Positions 54,793-63,999 of a DNA stretch of 64,000 bases are shown here, one piece after another. Position 1 is the stretch's first letter. Each line of letters begins with the position of its first letter. The stretch spans positions 3,596,001 through 3,660,000 of the forward strand of contig NZ_BLZR01000001.1 in NCBI RefSeq assembly GCF_014193895.1, written 5' to 3'. The position numbers and the translations under genes were made by a program. The DNA is from Clostridium fungisolvens. GTDB lineage: Bacteria > Bacillota > Clostridia > Clostridiales > Clostridiaceae. The notes under the pieces are model-generated. The model saw only the letters and a list, made by a program, of their open reading frames with translations. It was not told the origin of the DNA and did not search any database.

Positions 54793-56280
54793 TTAAAGAG
54801 TTACACCTGTTTTGAATATAGCTAATTCTCTAAAATCATTTTTTTCATTATTTGCAAGTTCTCCACTAGCTACACTTATTATGTAGTCGATGAATTCCTT
54901 AAGAACTTCTTCTGAGTTCTTATCTTCGAGAAGACTTCCTGCATTAAAGTCAATCCAGTGAGGTTTAAGTTCAAATAATTGTGTATTTGTTGATATCTTT
55001 AATGTAGGAACATAGGATCCAAATGGAGTTCCTCTACCAGTTGTGAATAGTACCATTTGACAACCTGCCGATGCTAAAGCAGAAGCAGCAACTAAGTCAT
55101 TTCCTGGTGCACTTAACAAGTTTAATCCTTTTTCCTTAAGTGTTTCACCATATTTAAGCACATCCACTACTGTAGCTGTACCAGCTTTTTGTGTGCAACC
55201 TAAAGATTTATCTTCAAGAGTTGTTATACCACCAGCCTTGTTTCCTGGTGAAGGATTTTCATATACTGGTTGATCATATCTTATAAAGTATTCCTTAAAA
55301 TCGTTTATTAAGTGAACTACTTTATCAAATACTTCTTCGTCTAAAGCTCTATCCATAAGCAGTGTTTCTGCTCCAAACATTTCAGGAACTTCTGTTAAAA
55401 TAGTAGTTCCACCTTGTGCTACAAGGAAATCTGAAAATCTCCCTACTAGAGGATTTGCAGTAATTCCTGAGAATCCATCGGATCCTCCACACTTAAGTCC
55501 TACTTTTAATTCAGATAGTGGAACTTCTTCCCTAACATCATTCTTCATATTTTCATATAGCTCTTTTAATAGTTTCACGCCTTCTTCTAGTTCATCAGAA
55601 ACTTCTTGTGAAACTAGAAACTTAACTCTGTTCTCATCATATTCACCTAAAGATTTTTTGAAATCAACCATATTATTGTTTTCACAACCAAGACCAAGAA
55701 CTAAAACTCCACCTGCATTTGGATGTTTTACAGCATCACCTAGTATAGTTCTTGTAGTCACATGGTCATCACCAAGCTGTGAACATCCATAATTGTGCTT
55801 AAGTACTAGAGTATTATCTATTCCTAATTCTTCAATTTCCTTCTTAAGCCTATCTAACATTCTGTCTGCCATTCCATTTACACATCCAACTGTCGGAACA
55901 ATCCATAGTTCATTTCTTATCCCAACACTGCCGTTTGCTCTCTTATAACCTTTGAATGTTAAAGCTTGATTCTTATAAATGTTATCCAATAATTTTTGAT
56001 TGAAGCTATAATCTTTTATTCCGTCAAGATTAGTTTTAGTGTTGTGTGTATGAATCCATTGTCCTTCTAATACAGGAGTAATTGCATGACCTATTGGAAA
56101 TCCATACTTTACTATGTCTTCGTCAACGCCTATTTCTTTTATAGCAATTTTATGGCCTCTTTTAACGTCTTCTTTTAGAGTAATAACTTTTCCGTCTACT
56201 TCTATAGTTTGATCTTTATCTAAGTCCATTAATGCTACAACTACATTATCATTTTCATTTATTTTAAGAACACTTTTCAT
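54793..56280 (-). CDS. uxaA: Altronate dehydratase
   Basis: A 495-residue UxaA/GarD-type dehydratase. The N-terminal SAF-like domain (about 1-90) is fused to the catalytic domain, which has HNYGCSQLGDDHVTT and KCGGSDGFSGITANP with the conserved Cys and Asp residues. It converts D-altronate to 2-keto-3-deoxygluconate with a metal ion. Its neighbour UxaB makes its substrate. AGAGG lies before the ATG. Confidence 0.92.
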   Translation of the reverse strand: MKSVLKINENDNVVVALMDLDKDQTIEVDGKVITLKEDVKRGHKIAIKEIGVDEDIVKYGFPIGHAITPVLEGQWIHTHNTKTNLDGIKDYSFNQKLLDNIYKNQALTFKGYKRANGSVGIRNELWIVPTVGCVNGMADRMLDRLKKEIEELGIDNTLVLKHNYGCSQLGDDHVTTRTILGDAVKHPNAGGVLVLGLGCENNNMVDFKKSLGEYDENRVKFLVSQEVSDELEEGVKLLKELYENMKNDVREEVPLSELKVGLKCGGSDGFSGITANPLVGRFSDFLVAQGGTTILTEVPEMFGAETLLMDRALDEEVFDKVVHLINDFKEYFIRYDQPVYENPSPGNKAGGITTLEDKSLGCTQKAGTATVVDVLKYGETLKEKGLNLLSAPGNDLVAASALASAGCQMVLFTTGRGTPFGSYVPTLKISTNTQLFELKPHWIDFNAGSLLEDKNSEEVLKEFIDYIISVASGELANNEKNDFRELAIFKTGVTL

Positions 56281-56303
56281 GAAATTACCTCTTTTCTTCT
56301 TAA

Positions 56304-57752
56304 TTACATAACTTCTTTAAGTGCTTCCTTAATTCCTAGTGTTTCTATTTTAGCAAGGTAATAAGTAACAGCGTCAGTTAAGCCTTTAACTTCATTTAAG
56401 TTCATCTTCCAATTCTTTTCATATCCAAGAACTGTAGTAACAACACTTCTTAATCCAGCTTCACTACCATCGCAGCTTCCCCATGCAGTTTTATATAAAT
56501 CTAATATATCTGCATCATCAGCTAGAGCTATAGCTTCTTCGCCTCTCTTACCTTTATAGAACTCTATTAAAGCAGCAAGTGAGAATACTAATTTCTTAGG
56601 AAGTTCTCCTTTTCTGTTTATGTATTCTAGTAATGAAGGTAAATCTCTAGTTTCAAACTTAGACATTGAGTTTAATGCTATGCTCATTAAATAGTGATTT
56701 ACAAATGGGTTTTGGAATCTTTCAAGTACTGCACCTGCAAAGTACTCTAACTCTTCTTGTGGTAAATCTAATGTAGGGATTATTTCGCCATAAACAACTC
56801 CCTTTATAAACTGACCTATAACTTCATGATCAACTGATTCACCAACTGTTTCTAATCCATAAAGATACGATACTGGTACTAAAGCAGTATGGGCACCATT
56901 TAATATTCTAACCTTTCTTGTTCTGTATGGAGTCATATCTTCAACAAATATAGTGTTAAGACCTGCTTTTGCAACTGGTAATTCATTTCCGATCCATGCT
57001 GGTCCTTCAATTACCCACAGATGGAATTGTTCTCCAACATTTACTAGGTTATCTTCATATCCTAATTCTTCTGTTATTTCTTTTATTGTATCTCTTGGAT
57101 ATCCAGGTACAATTCTGTCAACTAAACTTCCACAGAAAGTGTTAGCTTCATTTATCCAAGCTACAAATTCTTCACCTAAGTTCCAAAGTTCAGCATACTT
57201 AAGGATTATAGCTTTAAGTTTTTCACCATTTTTATCGATTAGTTCACATGGTATTATTATTAGACCTTTTTCTTTAGCTCCAGCAAAAGCCTTAAATCTG
57301 TTGTATAGTAAAGCTGTTAATTTACCTGGGAAGCTTTTTTGTGGTCTGTCTTCTAACTTATCATTTTCATCAAAAGCTATTCCTGCTTCAGTTGTGTTTG
57401 ATATTATAAATCTTAATTCTGGGTTTTCTGCAACTCTTAAGTATTCATCATATTGAGTATATGGATTTATTCCTCTGCTAATGCTGTTTATAACTTCATG
57501 TTCTTTAACAGCCTTTCCATCCTTTATTCCTTGTAAATAAAGTGTGTATAATCCGTCTTGTTCATTTAATTTATCAACTAAACCAAATTCTATAGGTTGT
57601 ACTACAACTACACTACCGTTAAAATCTGCTTCTTTATTCATTTTATCTATTTGCCAATCTACAAATGCTCTTAAGAAGTTACCTTCTCCGAATTGTAAAA
57701 CTTTTTCTGGATATTGTTTGTACTCTTTAAAAGTTTCCCTATTTAATTTCAT
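56304..57752 (-). CDS. uxaB: Tagaturonate reductase
   Basis: The 482-residue product belongs to the long-chain mannitol dehydrogenase family. It has an N-terminal nucleotide-binding region starting LQFGEGNFLRAFVDWQID and the catalytic KVRILNGAHTALVP motif (Lys, Asn and His). It reduces D-tagaturonate to D-altronate with NADH. TGGAGGAG is spaced for the ATG at 57752; a frame starting at 57773 would run into the operator. It is the first gene of the four-gene operon. Confidence 0.9.
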   Translation of the reverse strand: MKLNRETFKEYKQYPEKVLQFGEGNFLRAFVDWQIDKMNKEADFNGSVVVVQPIEFGLVDKLNEQDGLYTLYLQGIKDGKAVKEHEVINSISRGINPYTQYDEYLRVAENPELRFIISNTTEAGIAFDENDKLEDRPQKSFPGKLTALLYNRFKAFAGAKEKGLIIIPCELIDKNGEKLKAIILKYAELWNLGEEFVAWINEANTFCGSLVDRIVPGYPRDTIKEITEELGYEDNLVNVGEQFHLWVIEGPAWIGNELPVAKAGLNTIFVEDMTPYRTRKVRILNGAHTALVPVSYLYGLETVGESVDHEVIGQFIKGVVYGEIIPTLDLPQEELEYFAGAVLERFQNPFVNHYLMSIALNSMSKFETRDLPSLLEYINRKGELPKKLVFSLAALIEFYKGKRGEEAIALADDADILDLYKTAWGSCDGSEAGLRSVVTTVLGYEKNWKMNLNEVKGLTDAVTYYLAKIETLGIKEALKEVM

Positions 57753-57774
57753 TTCCGACTCCTCCATACACATT

Positions 57775-57792
57775 TTGTTAACGTGTGCAAAT
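57775..57792. promoter_or_regulatory. Operator O1 in front of uxaB
   Basis: TTGTTAACGTGTGCAAAT, a partial palindrome centred on AACGTG, lies 23 bases before the uxaB start. Three similar sites are in the window (57859, 62816, 62844). It is the likely binding site of the LacI-family regulator encoded at 58049-59047. Confidence 0.75.
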
Positions 57793-57858
57793 TAGTTTAA
57801 ATTTTTTTTATTAACAATCCGATATTAATATTTCTCTTTTCAAATATATTATATCATT

Positions 57859-57876
57859 TAATGCACACGTTAACAA
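57859..57876. promoter_or_regulatory. Operator O2 upstream of uxaB
   Basis: TAATGCACACGTTAACAA is the inverted-orientation counterpart of O1, about 84 bases away (close to eight helical turns), a spacing that could allow looping by a LacI-type tetramer or two dimers. Confidence 0.7.
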
Positions 57877-57971
57877 TAAGTTTTTTTTAAATATTCCACT
57901 CATTATTTTATGGAAGGTATTGTATAGCATATTTAAATTGTTTACTGCTTTGTAGTGTTTTTAACAAAATG

Positions 57972-58019
57972 AAAAAGATATGCCCAATATTTTTAGTTCT
58001 CATACTTGGCATATCTTTT
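57972..58019 (-). terminator. Terminator of the LacI-family gene
   Basis: AAAAGATATGCC pairs with GGCATATCTTTT over a 24-base loop, then a T-rich tail on the minus strand, about 30 bases past the stop. Confidence 0.78.
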
Positions 58020-58048
58020 CACTTAAGAAATTCTATACATTATTATTT

Positions 58049-59047
58049 TTATAACTTACGTGCTGATTCCCTAATCATAAGTTCGGTTTTTATATATACT
58101 TTCTCACCTTTATAGTCTTTTTTGTCAATTAAATCTATTATTGTTCTTCCACCTATTATACTTATCTCTTCCATAGGTCTCTTTACTGTAGTTAGTGCAG
58201 GGGTAGCATACTCTGCAAAACCTATGTTATCGAAACCTACTATTGATATATCCTTAGGTACTGAAAGCCCTTTTTCAAAAACAGCTTTTATAGCTCCGAT
58301 AGCCATATCATCATTTGAACAAAATACTGCTGTTGGCTTGTTAGGAAGATCAAGTAATTTTTTCATGGCCCCATAACCGCTCTTTATATCGTAGTTTCCT
58401 CTAACCAAATATTCTCCTCTTACTGGAATATTATTATTTAACAAAGCTTTTAAAAATCCATCTTTTCTCTTCTTAGATGATTTAAATTCTTCTTTTCCCT
58501 CTATAATAGCTATATCTTTATGGTTATTTTCTATCAAATAACTAGCTGCCTTAAAAGCTCCTTCTTCGTCATCTGATAGTATGTTTATTAAAGAATTACC
58601 TTCGATTTCTCTATTTAAAACAATAAGTGGTATCTGTCTTTGCCATACATGATATATGAATTCATTATCCTTATCACTTTGACTCATAAGCACAATTCCA
58701 TCAAATCTTTTATTATTAATTCCTGAAAAATCCTTGTAGTCGTCTATACCTCTTACTACTAAATTATAGTTTTCTTTTATTACACTATTTACGCCTCTTA
58801 CTATTTCATAGAAAAAACTTGGAGATGTTCCTCTGCTTATACTAGAGAAGAATAATCCAATAGTATAAGACTTATCCAAAACTAGACTTTTTGCACTATA
58901 GTTTGGAACATAATTAAGTTCCTCTGCTATTGCCTTGATCTTAGCTTTTGTTTCTTCATTAATTAGAGGACTATTATTTAGCGCTCTAGATACAGTGGTA
59001 TGCGATACATTCGCCAATTTTGCTATATCTTTTATAGTTATGCTCAT
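58049..59047 (-). CDS. LacI family regulator of the uronate genes
   Basis: The 332-residue protein has an N-terminal LacI helix-turn-helix (ITIKDIAKLANVSHTTVSRALNNS) and a hinge followed by a periplasmic-binding-protein-like effector domain (FCSNDDMAIGAIKAVFEKG, ISIVGFDNIGFAEYATPALTTV). Its place between the uronate operon and the symporter gene, together with four GTTAAC-type palindromes in their promoters, suggests it represses them until a uronate-derived inducer binds. It is of KdgR/UxuR type in role, by inference. Confidence 0.85.
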   Translation of the reverse strand: MSITIKDIAKLANVSHTTVSRALNNSPLINEETKAKIKAIAEELNYVPNYSAKSLVLDKSYTIGLFFSSISRGTSPSFFYEIVRGVNSVIKENYNLVVRGIDDYKDFSGINNKRFDGIVLMSQSDKDNEFIYHVWQRQIPLIVLNREIEGNSLINILSDDEEGAFKAASYLIENNHKDIAIIEGKEEFKSSKKRKDGFLKALLNNNIPVRGEYLVRGNYDIKSGYGAMKKLLDLPNKPTAVFCSNDDMAIGAIKAVFEKGLSVPKDISIVGFDNIGFAEYATPALTTVKRPMEEISIIGGRTIIDLIDKKDYKGEKVYIKTELMIRESARKL

Positions 59048-59515
59048 GCCTTCACCTTCTTAATTTCTTAATAAAAATTCTTATATCTCAAAAAAATATC
59101 TCTTAACTATAGTTGTACACCTTTCTTTTAAGCTACTGCTCTTATGAAGTATCTACACTAAAAGATTTTTTTAATACCATCTATTTCTTAATTTCTCTAT
59201 AAATACAACCATCTTATTTTAATAACATTTTATAAACCATATCAAGCTTTAGGTTAACAACATTATAAAGCTCTGTCAATATATGAAATATAAAAATCTA
59301 CTTTAAAACCTCTTCTCCCTTCTAATTATGTAATGTAAAGATATAAATTTTTAATATAGATGAGCAAAAAACTCACTGAAGAAGAGCGCTTCAATGAATT
59401 TTTATAGTATCCAAATATTTGTTAAATAAATGTTGGTAGTGATTAAAACCATGAACATATGGCAAGCATTAAGAGGATAGCTTAATTATTAAATTTTCTT
59501 AGAGAGGTGTTCCTT
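59048..59515. other. Region between the regulator and the degenerate transposase
   Basis: 468 bases with the regulator promoter somewhere inside and a family B-type hairpin at 59363. No further ORF. I did not find terminal inverted repeats that would mark the left end of an insertion sequence. Confidence 0.4.
59363..59406 (+). repeat. Family B hairpin, inverted fragment B7
   Basis: GCAAAAAACTCACTGAAGAAG and GCGCTTCAATGAATTTTT match the reverse complement of the left hairpin of B1. The rest of the element is absent. On the plus strand it could act as a terminator. Confidence 0.55.
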
Positions 59516-60406
59516 TTGCTACAGCATGATGTTCAATTGAAAAAGTTTGATCTGCATACTAACAAGATGCTAAAAAGAGATTTTTATAAAGATAGAGTTG
59601 TAGAAGTCTGCCCAATTTGTGAATCAACTTGGTATATTAAATATGGTTTTTATAATGGAATTCAAAGATACAAATGCAAAGTGTGTGAAAAAACCTTTTC
59701 GCGTACAACTAATTCATTGTGGAGTTATTCAAAAAAGAATGCTAGAACCTGGCTAGAATTTACTGAATTAATGACAGAAAATAAGACTTTAAAATTCTGC
59801 GCAGAGAAGCTAAATATAAGTATTGGCACAGCCTTTTATTGGAGACATAAAATACTTCAAGCGTTAAGTCTAGATTCCACTCCAGATAGTTTATCAGGAG
59901 TTGTACATGTAGGAAAGGTTATTTTAAAAGAGAATTTTAAAGGGTGTAGAAATGCAGAAATAATTGCTTCATCAACTCCAAGAGAAAACATTTGGGTTGT
60001 TGGTGCAAGAGGACAAGAAGACTCTATGTTTATAGAACCAATATTTAAGCATCAATGGGATGGAAGAGCTTTCAATGAGAAAGTTTATTCTAAAATAGAA
60101 AAGAAATCATACATTGCTCCTTATGGAGACAGTTATATAAAATCAGTAGCAAGAAGACATAATAGAAAAAGATCCATTAAAATAGAGACCGAGTATAGAA
60201 TAAAATATCTTTGGCCAAATTTGAAAAAGTGGCTATCAACCTTTCATGGGGTGGCCTCAAAGTATCTAAAAAGATACCTTAGTTTCTTTATAATTATGAA
60301 CTTGGATAAGGTGCTCGATTACATGAACTTGATATATGATAGATTATTTGAAGGAAATAGATTTATAAAAATTGATGAAATAAGAATTATAAATTCACTT
60401 TTTTAA
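59516..60406 (+). pseudogene. Degenerate IS1595-family transposase
   Basis: The frame is intact (296 residues). It has the IS1595-type zinc ribbon (CPICESTWYIKYG ... RYKCKVCEKTFS) and helix-turn-helix region (TLKFCAEKLNISIGTAFYWRHKIL). The DDE core normally begins with a DETYF-like motif; here it reads VGKVILKENFKG, so the first catalytic Asp is missing. GDSYIKSVARRHN and HGVASKYLKRYL match later core segments. Active transposition is unlikely; either a relic or a domesticated DNA-binding protein. AGAGAGG is best spaced for a TTG at 59516 (GTG at 59507 is the alternative). No terminal repeats were recognised. Confidence 0.7.
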
Positions 60407-60883
60407 AGAAATTATAATTAAATATAACTCTGAATAATCCTTGGGAAGTAGATTGAAAATTCAACTCTTTGTCCGATCAAAATTTAATATAGTTGAAAAT
60501 ATTTTTTGATATTAATTAAAATTAATAAGATAGTAAAACAGCTAATTTACTCTGAAGAAATTGTAAAGAGATGTAGTTTATTCGAAAACTGTTTTAATAC
60601 TGTACTAGATTCGGATAAGAATCTTTAAAAACATAAAGTTGATAACAGGGTTGTCCACCTTTGTATAAATATTTAACAACATTTAATTAATATATAACTA
60701 TATAATGAAAAAATATACTATAAGTATAGAGCTTGTGGTAAATAATAATCTGTTTATTGCAAAAATACACTATTATAGCTATTTCTCTAATTTATTTTAT
60801 TAATCAATTAATAGATTAAAGTATATTTACTACGATATTTTTATGGATAAAATTTATTAGACCTTGTATATAAAAATAAAAAA

Positions 60884-60917
60884 CAAGCACCTATTTATTA
60901 TAAGTACTTGCTTTTCA
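60884..60917 (-). terminator. Terminator-like hairpin
   Basis: On the minus strand CAAGTACTTATA pairs imperfectly with the TAGGTGCTTG arm, followed by TTTTTT. It lies about 310 bases past the symporter stop and could end that transcript. Confidence 0.5.
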
Positions 60918-60955
60918 CATGATTTTTATAGAATTTAAATCTATAACATTTATTG

Positions 60956-61024
60956 AGGTATACGGTTCACTCTACTTAGGGTTCGTAGCGGGAAAATATG
61001 TTTAGTCCCAAATGAACCGTATCC
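60956..61024. repeat. Palindromic element with ACGGTTCA arms
   Basis: Outer arms AGGTATACGGTTCA/TGAACCGTATCCT enclose an inner hairpin with GGG/CCC ends. About 69 bp with no coding signal. The arms differ from family A, and only one copy is in the window. Confidence 0.55.
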
Positions 61025-61229
61025 TTTATATAAATTATAATCTTTTATTATTAAAACTTAGTTAATGGTCCTTGTGGGTAATAAGGAAGAAGTTCAAAAA
61101 TAAGCTCTATAGTACTATAGAAGTAGGTGGATTTTTACTAAATTTAAGTATTATATATTGAGCCTATCTATGAAATTGTAGTTTTAAACAATAATTGATC
61201 AAATTATATACATTATATTAATTATATTA

Positions 61230-62585
61230 TTATGCTCTGCTTGATTCGTACTTTCCAGCTTGAAGATCAGTAACGATTTCTTTGTACTTCTTATCTGATA
61301 ATCCGTACAATACTCCAAGTACTATTGCAGCTATTATTAAAGCTATACAAGGATATAACATTAATAATCCCTTCATTCCTAATAATGTTTGAGCTGATTG
61401 TCTTACGTTTGGAACATATCCTATTAATGCTAATCCAAATCCTGAAAGAGATCCTGCTATTGCTTGAGCTATCTTTCTTGAGAAGTTAAATGCTGAATAA
61501 GTTATACCTTCTCTTCTTTCACCTGTATGCCATTCACCATAGTCGATAACGTCTGAAACGAATGCCCATGTAACACCGTTTGGTAATGCAATCCCGATAA
61601 ATGATATAGCCATAAGTATTGTAAATGGAACTATATGAACTGGTAGTATAAAGTTTAATCCATCAGCTATGAAAGCCATTGAGAATCCTAGTATTGCTGT
61701 TCTCTTCTTTCCTAATTTCTTTACTAAAGTAGGTATGAAAAGTATTGCAATTATTGAACTACCTATTGTAAAGAAGTTTGTTCTAGCTAAAAGTGCGGCA
61801 TTACCAAGATAATATTGACAGAAGTATACCATCATTGCTGTCTTAATGTTGTAAGCTGATATTGAGAATACAGTCATAAGTATTAAAGTAAGTAATGGTT
61901 TGTTTGTAAATACAGCTGTTGCAAAATCCTTTGGCTTTATCTTTTCAGCTGTTCTCTTAACTTCTACAACTTCTTTTGTATTCTTGAAAGTTATGAAGAA
62001 AGATATTACACCTATTAAAGACATTATACCTGCTGCTATTGGAAAACCTATTTTTGTGTTAGAAAAAGATGTTACTATTGGCATAAATACTACACCGGTG
62101 ATTAATAGCGCTGAAACTGAACCCGCTTGTCTAAAGGAAGCTAGATTAGCTCTATCCTGAACATCTTGAGTCATAACTGAAGCTAATGAACCGTAAGGAA
62201 CGTTAGTAAATGAATATAGAAGTCCCCATATCATGTATGTAGCGTATCCATATATTAATTTCTGATGAGCCGATGCCCCCATTGGTGTTGTAAATGTTAT
62301 TACAGTAAGTATTGCAAGTAGTATACTTGATACGAACATTACCGGTTTAAATCTTCCATTTTTACCTATATTCTTTCTTGAATCTATTGCTATACCTGCT
62401 ATTGGATCCATGAATGCATCAAATACTTTTGTGAATAAGAATATTCCTCCTGCCGCTACTGATGCGATTCCACAAACGTCTGTGTAGAACTTTAGTAAGT
62501 ACGCTTGACCTAAGTCGAACATGAACCCATTACCAAAATCGCCTAGACCGTATGAAATCTTTTCTTTCAACGTTAATTTACTCAT
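61230..62585 (-). CDS. GPH-family sugar/uronide:cation symporter
   Basis: The 451-residue protein has 12 predicted membrane segments and the glycoside-pentoside-hexuronide family signatures: LKEKISYGLGDFGNGF at the N-terminus, KVFDAFMDPIAGIAIDS after the second segment, and a DYGEWHTGERREGITYSAFNF loop. In this context it most likely imports a hexuronide or free hexuronate with a cation. Two LacI-type operators and a cre-like site lie upstream. It is transcribed in the same direction as the other uronate genes. Confidence 0.88.
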   Translation of the reverse strand: MSKLTLKEKISYGLGDFGNGFMFDLGQAYLLKFYTDVCGIASVAAGGIFLFTKVFDAFMDPIAGIAIDSRKNIGKNGRFKPVMFVSSILLAILTVITFTTPMGASAHQKLIYGYATYMIWGLLYSFTNVPYGSLASVMTQDVQDRANLASFRQAGSVSALLITGVVFMPIVTSFSNTKIGFPIAAGIMSLIGVISFFITFKNTKEVVEVKRTAEKIKPKDFATAVFTNKPLLTLILMTVFSISAYNIKTAMMVYFCQYYLGNAALLARTNFFTIGSSIIAILFIPTLVKKLGKKRTAILGFSMAFIADGLNFILPVHIVPFTILMAISFIGIALPNGVTWAFVSDVIDYGEWHTGERREGITYSAFNFSRKIAQAIAGSLSGFGLALIGYVPNVRQSAQTLLGMKGLLMLYPCIALIIAAIVLGVLYGLSDKKYKEIVTDLQAGKYESSRA

Positions 62586-62735
62586 ACTAGTTATACCTCT
62601 TTCTTAATATTATTATTTAAATAAATTTTATAAATACCTTTTTTCATTTAATTGCCTAAGTACTATTATGCAATTTTTTATAAAATGCTTTACTAACCTG
62701 CTATTATTTGATGGTTTATTGGTTTATAAGTTTTT

Positions 62736-62749
62736 CAATAACGTTTACA
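62736..62749 (-). promoter_or_regulatory. Possible CcpA (cre) site upstream of the symporter gene
   Basis: TGTAAACGTTATTG on the minus strand agrees with the cre consensus TGWAANCGNTNWCA except at the last two positions. It lies about 150 bases before the symporter start, where carbon-catabolite control would make sense. Confidence 0.45.
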
Positions 62750-62815
62750 CTAAAGCTTTTTTGTAGCCTCGTTGTAAAACTTTAGATTATTGATTTTCAT
62801 TAGTGTATATATTTG

Positions 62816-62832
62816 GGTTAACGCATGCAATA
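62816..62832. promoter_or_regulatory. Operator O3 upstream of the symporter gene
   Basis: GGTTAACGCATGCAATA, matching O1 at most positions (GTTAACG, GCAA). Confidence 0.65.
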
Positions 62833-62843
62833 ATATTCTCGTC

Positions 62844-62860
62844 TTTGCACACGTTAACAA
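62844..62860. promoter_or_regulatory. Operator O4 between uxaC and the symporter gene
   Basis: TTTGCACACGTTAACAA is an exact reverse complement of the core of O1 (TTGTTAACGTGTGCAAA). It lies 26 bases past the uxaC stop. Confidence 0.75.
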
Positions 62861-62886
62861 TTTTATGCAAATTTAACTACTTATTT

Positions 62887-63999
62887 CTATAAGTTAAAAT
62901 ACTCTCTAGCATTTCTATATGATATATCTTGAACTATGCTTCCTAAAAGTTCTATATTATCTGGAACTTCTCCATTTTCAACCCATTCACCAATAAGATT
63001 GCATACTATTCTTCTGAAATACTCATGTCTCGGGTATGATAAGAAACTTCTTGAATCTGTAAGCATTCCGACAAATCTACTTAAAAGCCCTAAATTAGCT
63101 AATGCTTTCATTTGTTGAGTCATTCCATCTATACTATCATTAAACCACCAGCCTGAACCAAATTGTATCTTTCCTGGTATTCCGCCTCCTTGGAAGTTTC
63201 CAAGCATTGTTCCAAGAACATAATTATCTTTTGGATTTAATGTATATAATATAGTCTTTGGAAGTAAATCTTCTCTATTTAATGAATCTAAGAATCTTGA
63301 AAGTGCTTCTGCTACTTGTCCATCATTGATTGAATCAAATCCGGTATCTGCTCCTAATTTATTAAACATTCTTGTGTTATTATTTCTAAGAGCTCCGATA
63401 TGAAGTTGCATTGCCCATCCTAGCTTATGATAAATCTTTGCTACAAAACCTAAAGTGAATGTTTTATACTTCTTTTCTTCTTCAAAACTAACAGCTTCAC
63501 CTTTTAATGCTTTTGCAAATATTTCTGCTGCTTCTTCTTTAGTAGAATCTGCATATACTACTGTATCTAAAGCATGATCTGATACTCTACATCCAACTGA
63601 GTGGAAGAATTCAACTCTTGATTCAAAAGCTTGTAAGAATGCTTCATAATCAGCTATTTGTTTGCCTGATACTTCTTCTAACTTCTTAACCCATGGTAAG
63701 AATGTAGCTCTATTTATTTCGATTCCTTTGTCTGGTCTAAAAGTTGGTAAAACTTTTACATCAAAGTCTTTAATTTCTTTAAGTTTTATATGATACTCAA
63801 GTGAATCAACTGGATCATCAGTTGTACATATTGCTTCTACATTAGACTTTTTAATTAAATCTCTTGCTGAGAAATCACCTGCATTTAGTATCTCATTAGC
63901 CTTGTTCCATATTTGAGGAGCAGTTTTCTCAGTTAGAGGTTCATAGATTCCAAAGAATCTTTGAAGCTCTAAATGCGTCCAATGATAAAGTGGATTTCC
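62887..63999 (-). CDS. uxaC: Glucuronate (uronate) isomerase, N-terminus outside the window
   Basis: The minus-strand frame is open to the window edge; 370 residues are visible, beginning GNPLYHWTHLELQRFFGIYEP and ending YRNAREYFNL. CTTDDPVDSLEYH, PTFRPDK and GWAMQLHIGALRNNNTRMF are uronate isomerase segments with the metal-binding His and Asp. An internal Met at 63411 gives a shorter ORF, which is not the real start. UxaC converts glucuronate to fructuronate and galacturonate to tagaturonate, feeding UxaB. About 100 N-terminal residues, including the first His pair, lie beyond 64000. Confidence 0.92.
   Translation of the reverse strand, partial: GNPLYHWTHLELQRFFGIYEPLTEKTAPQIWNKANEILNAGDFSARDLIKKSNVEAICTTDDPVDSLEYHIKLKEIKDFDVKVLPTFRPDKGIEINRATFLPWVKKLEEVSGKQIADYEAFLQAFESRVEFFHSVGCRVSDHALDTVVYADSTKEEAAEIFAKALKGEAVSFEEEKKYKTFTLGFVAKIYHKLGWAMQLHIGALRNNNTRMFNKLGADTGFDSINDGQVAEALSRFLDSLNREDLLPKTILYTLNPKDNYVLGTMLGNFQGGGIPGKIQFGSGWWFNDSIDGMTQQMKALANLGLLSRFVGMLTDSRSFLSYPRHEYFRRIVCNLIGEWVENGEVPDNIELLGSIVQDISYRNAREYFNL

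Larger units (their letters stand above)
60407..61229. other. Long intergenic region after the degenerate transposase
   Basis: 823 bases of A+T-rich DNA without a convincing ORF. It contains the terminator-like hairpin at 60884 and the palindromic element at 60956. It may be the decayed right part of a former insertion. Confidence 0.45.
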
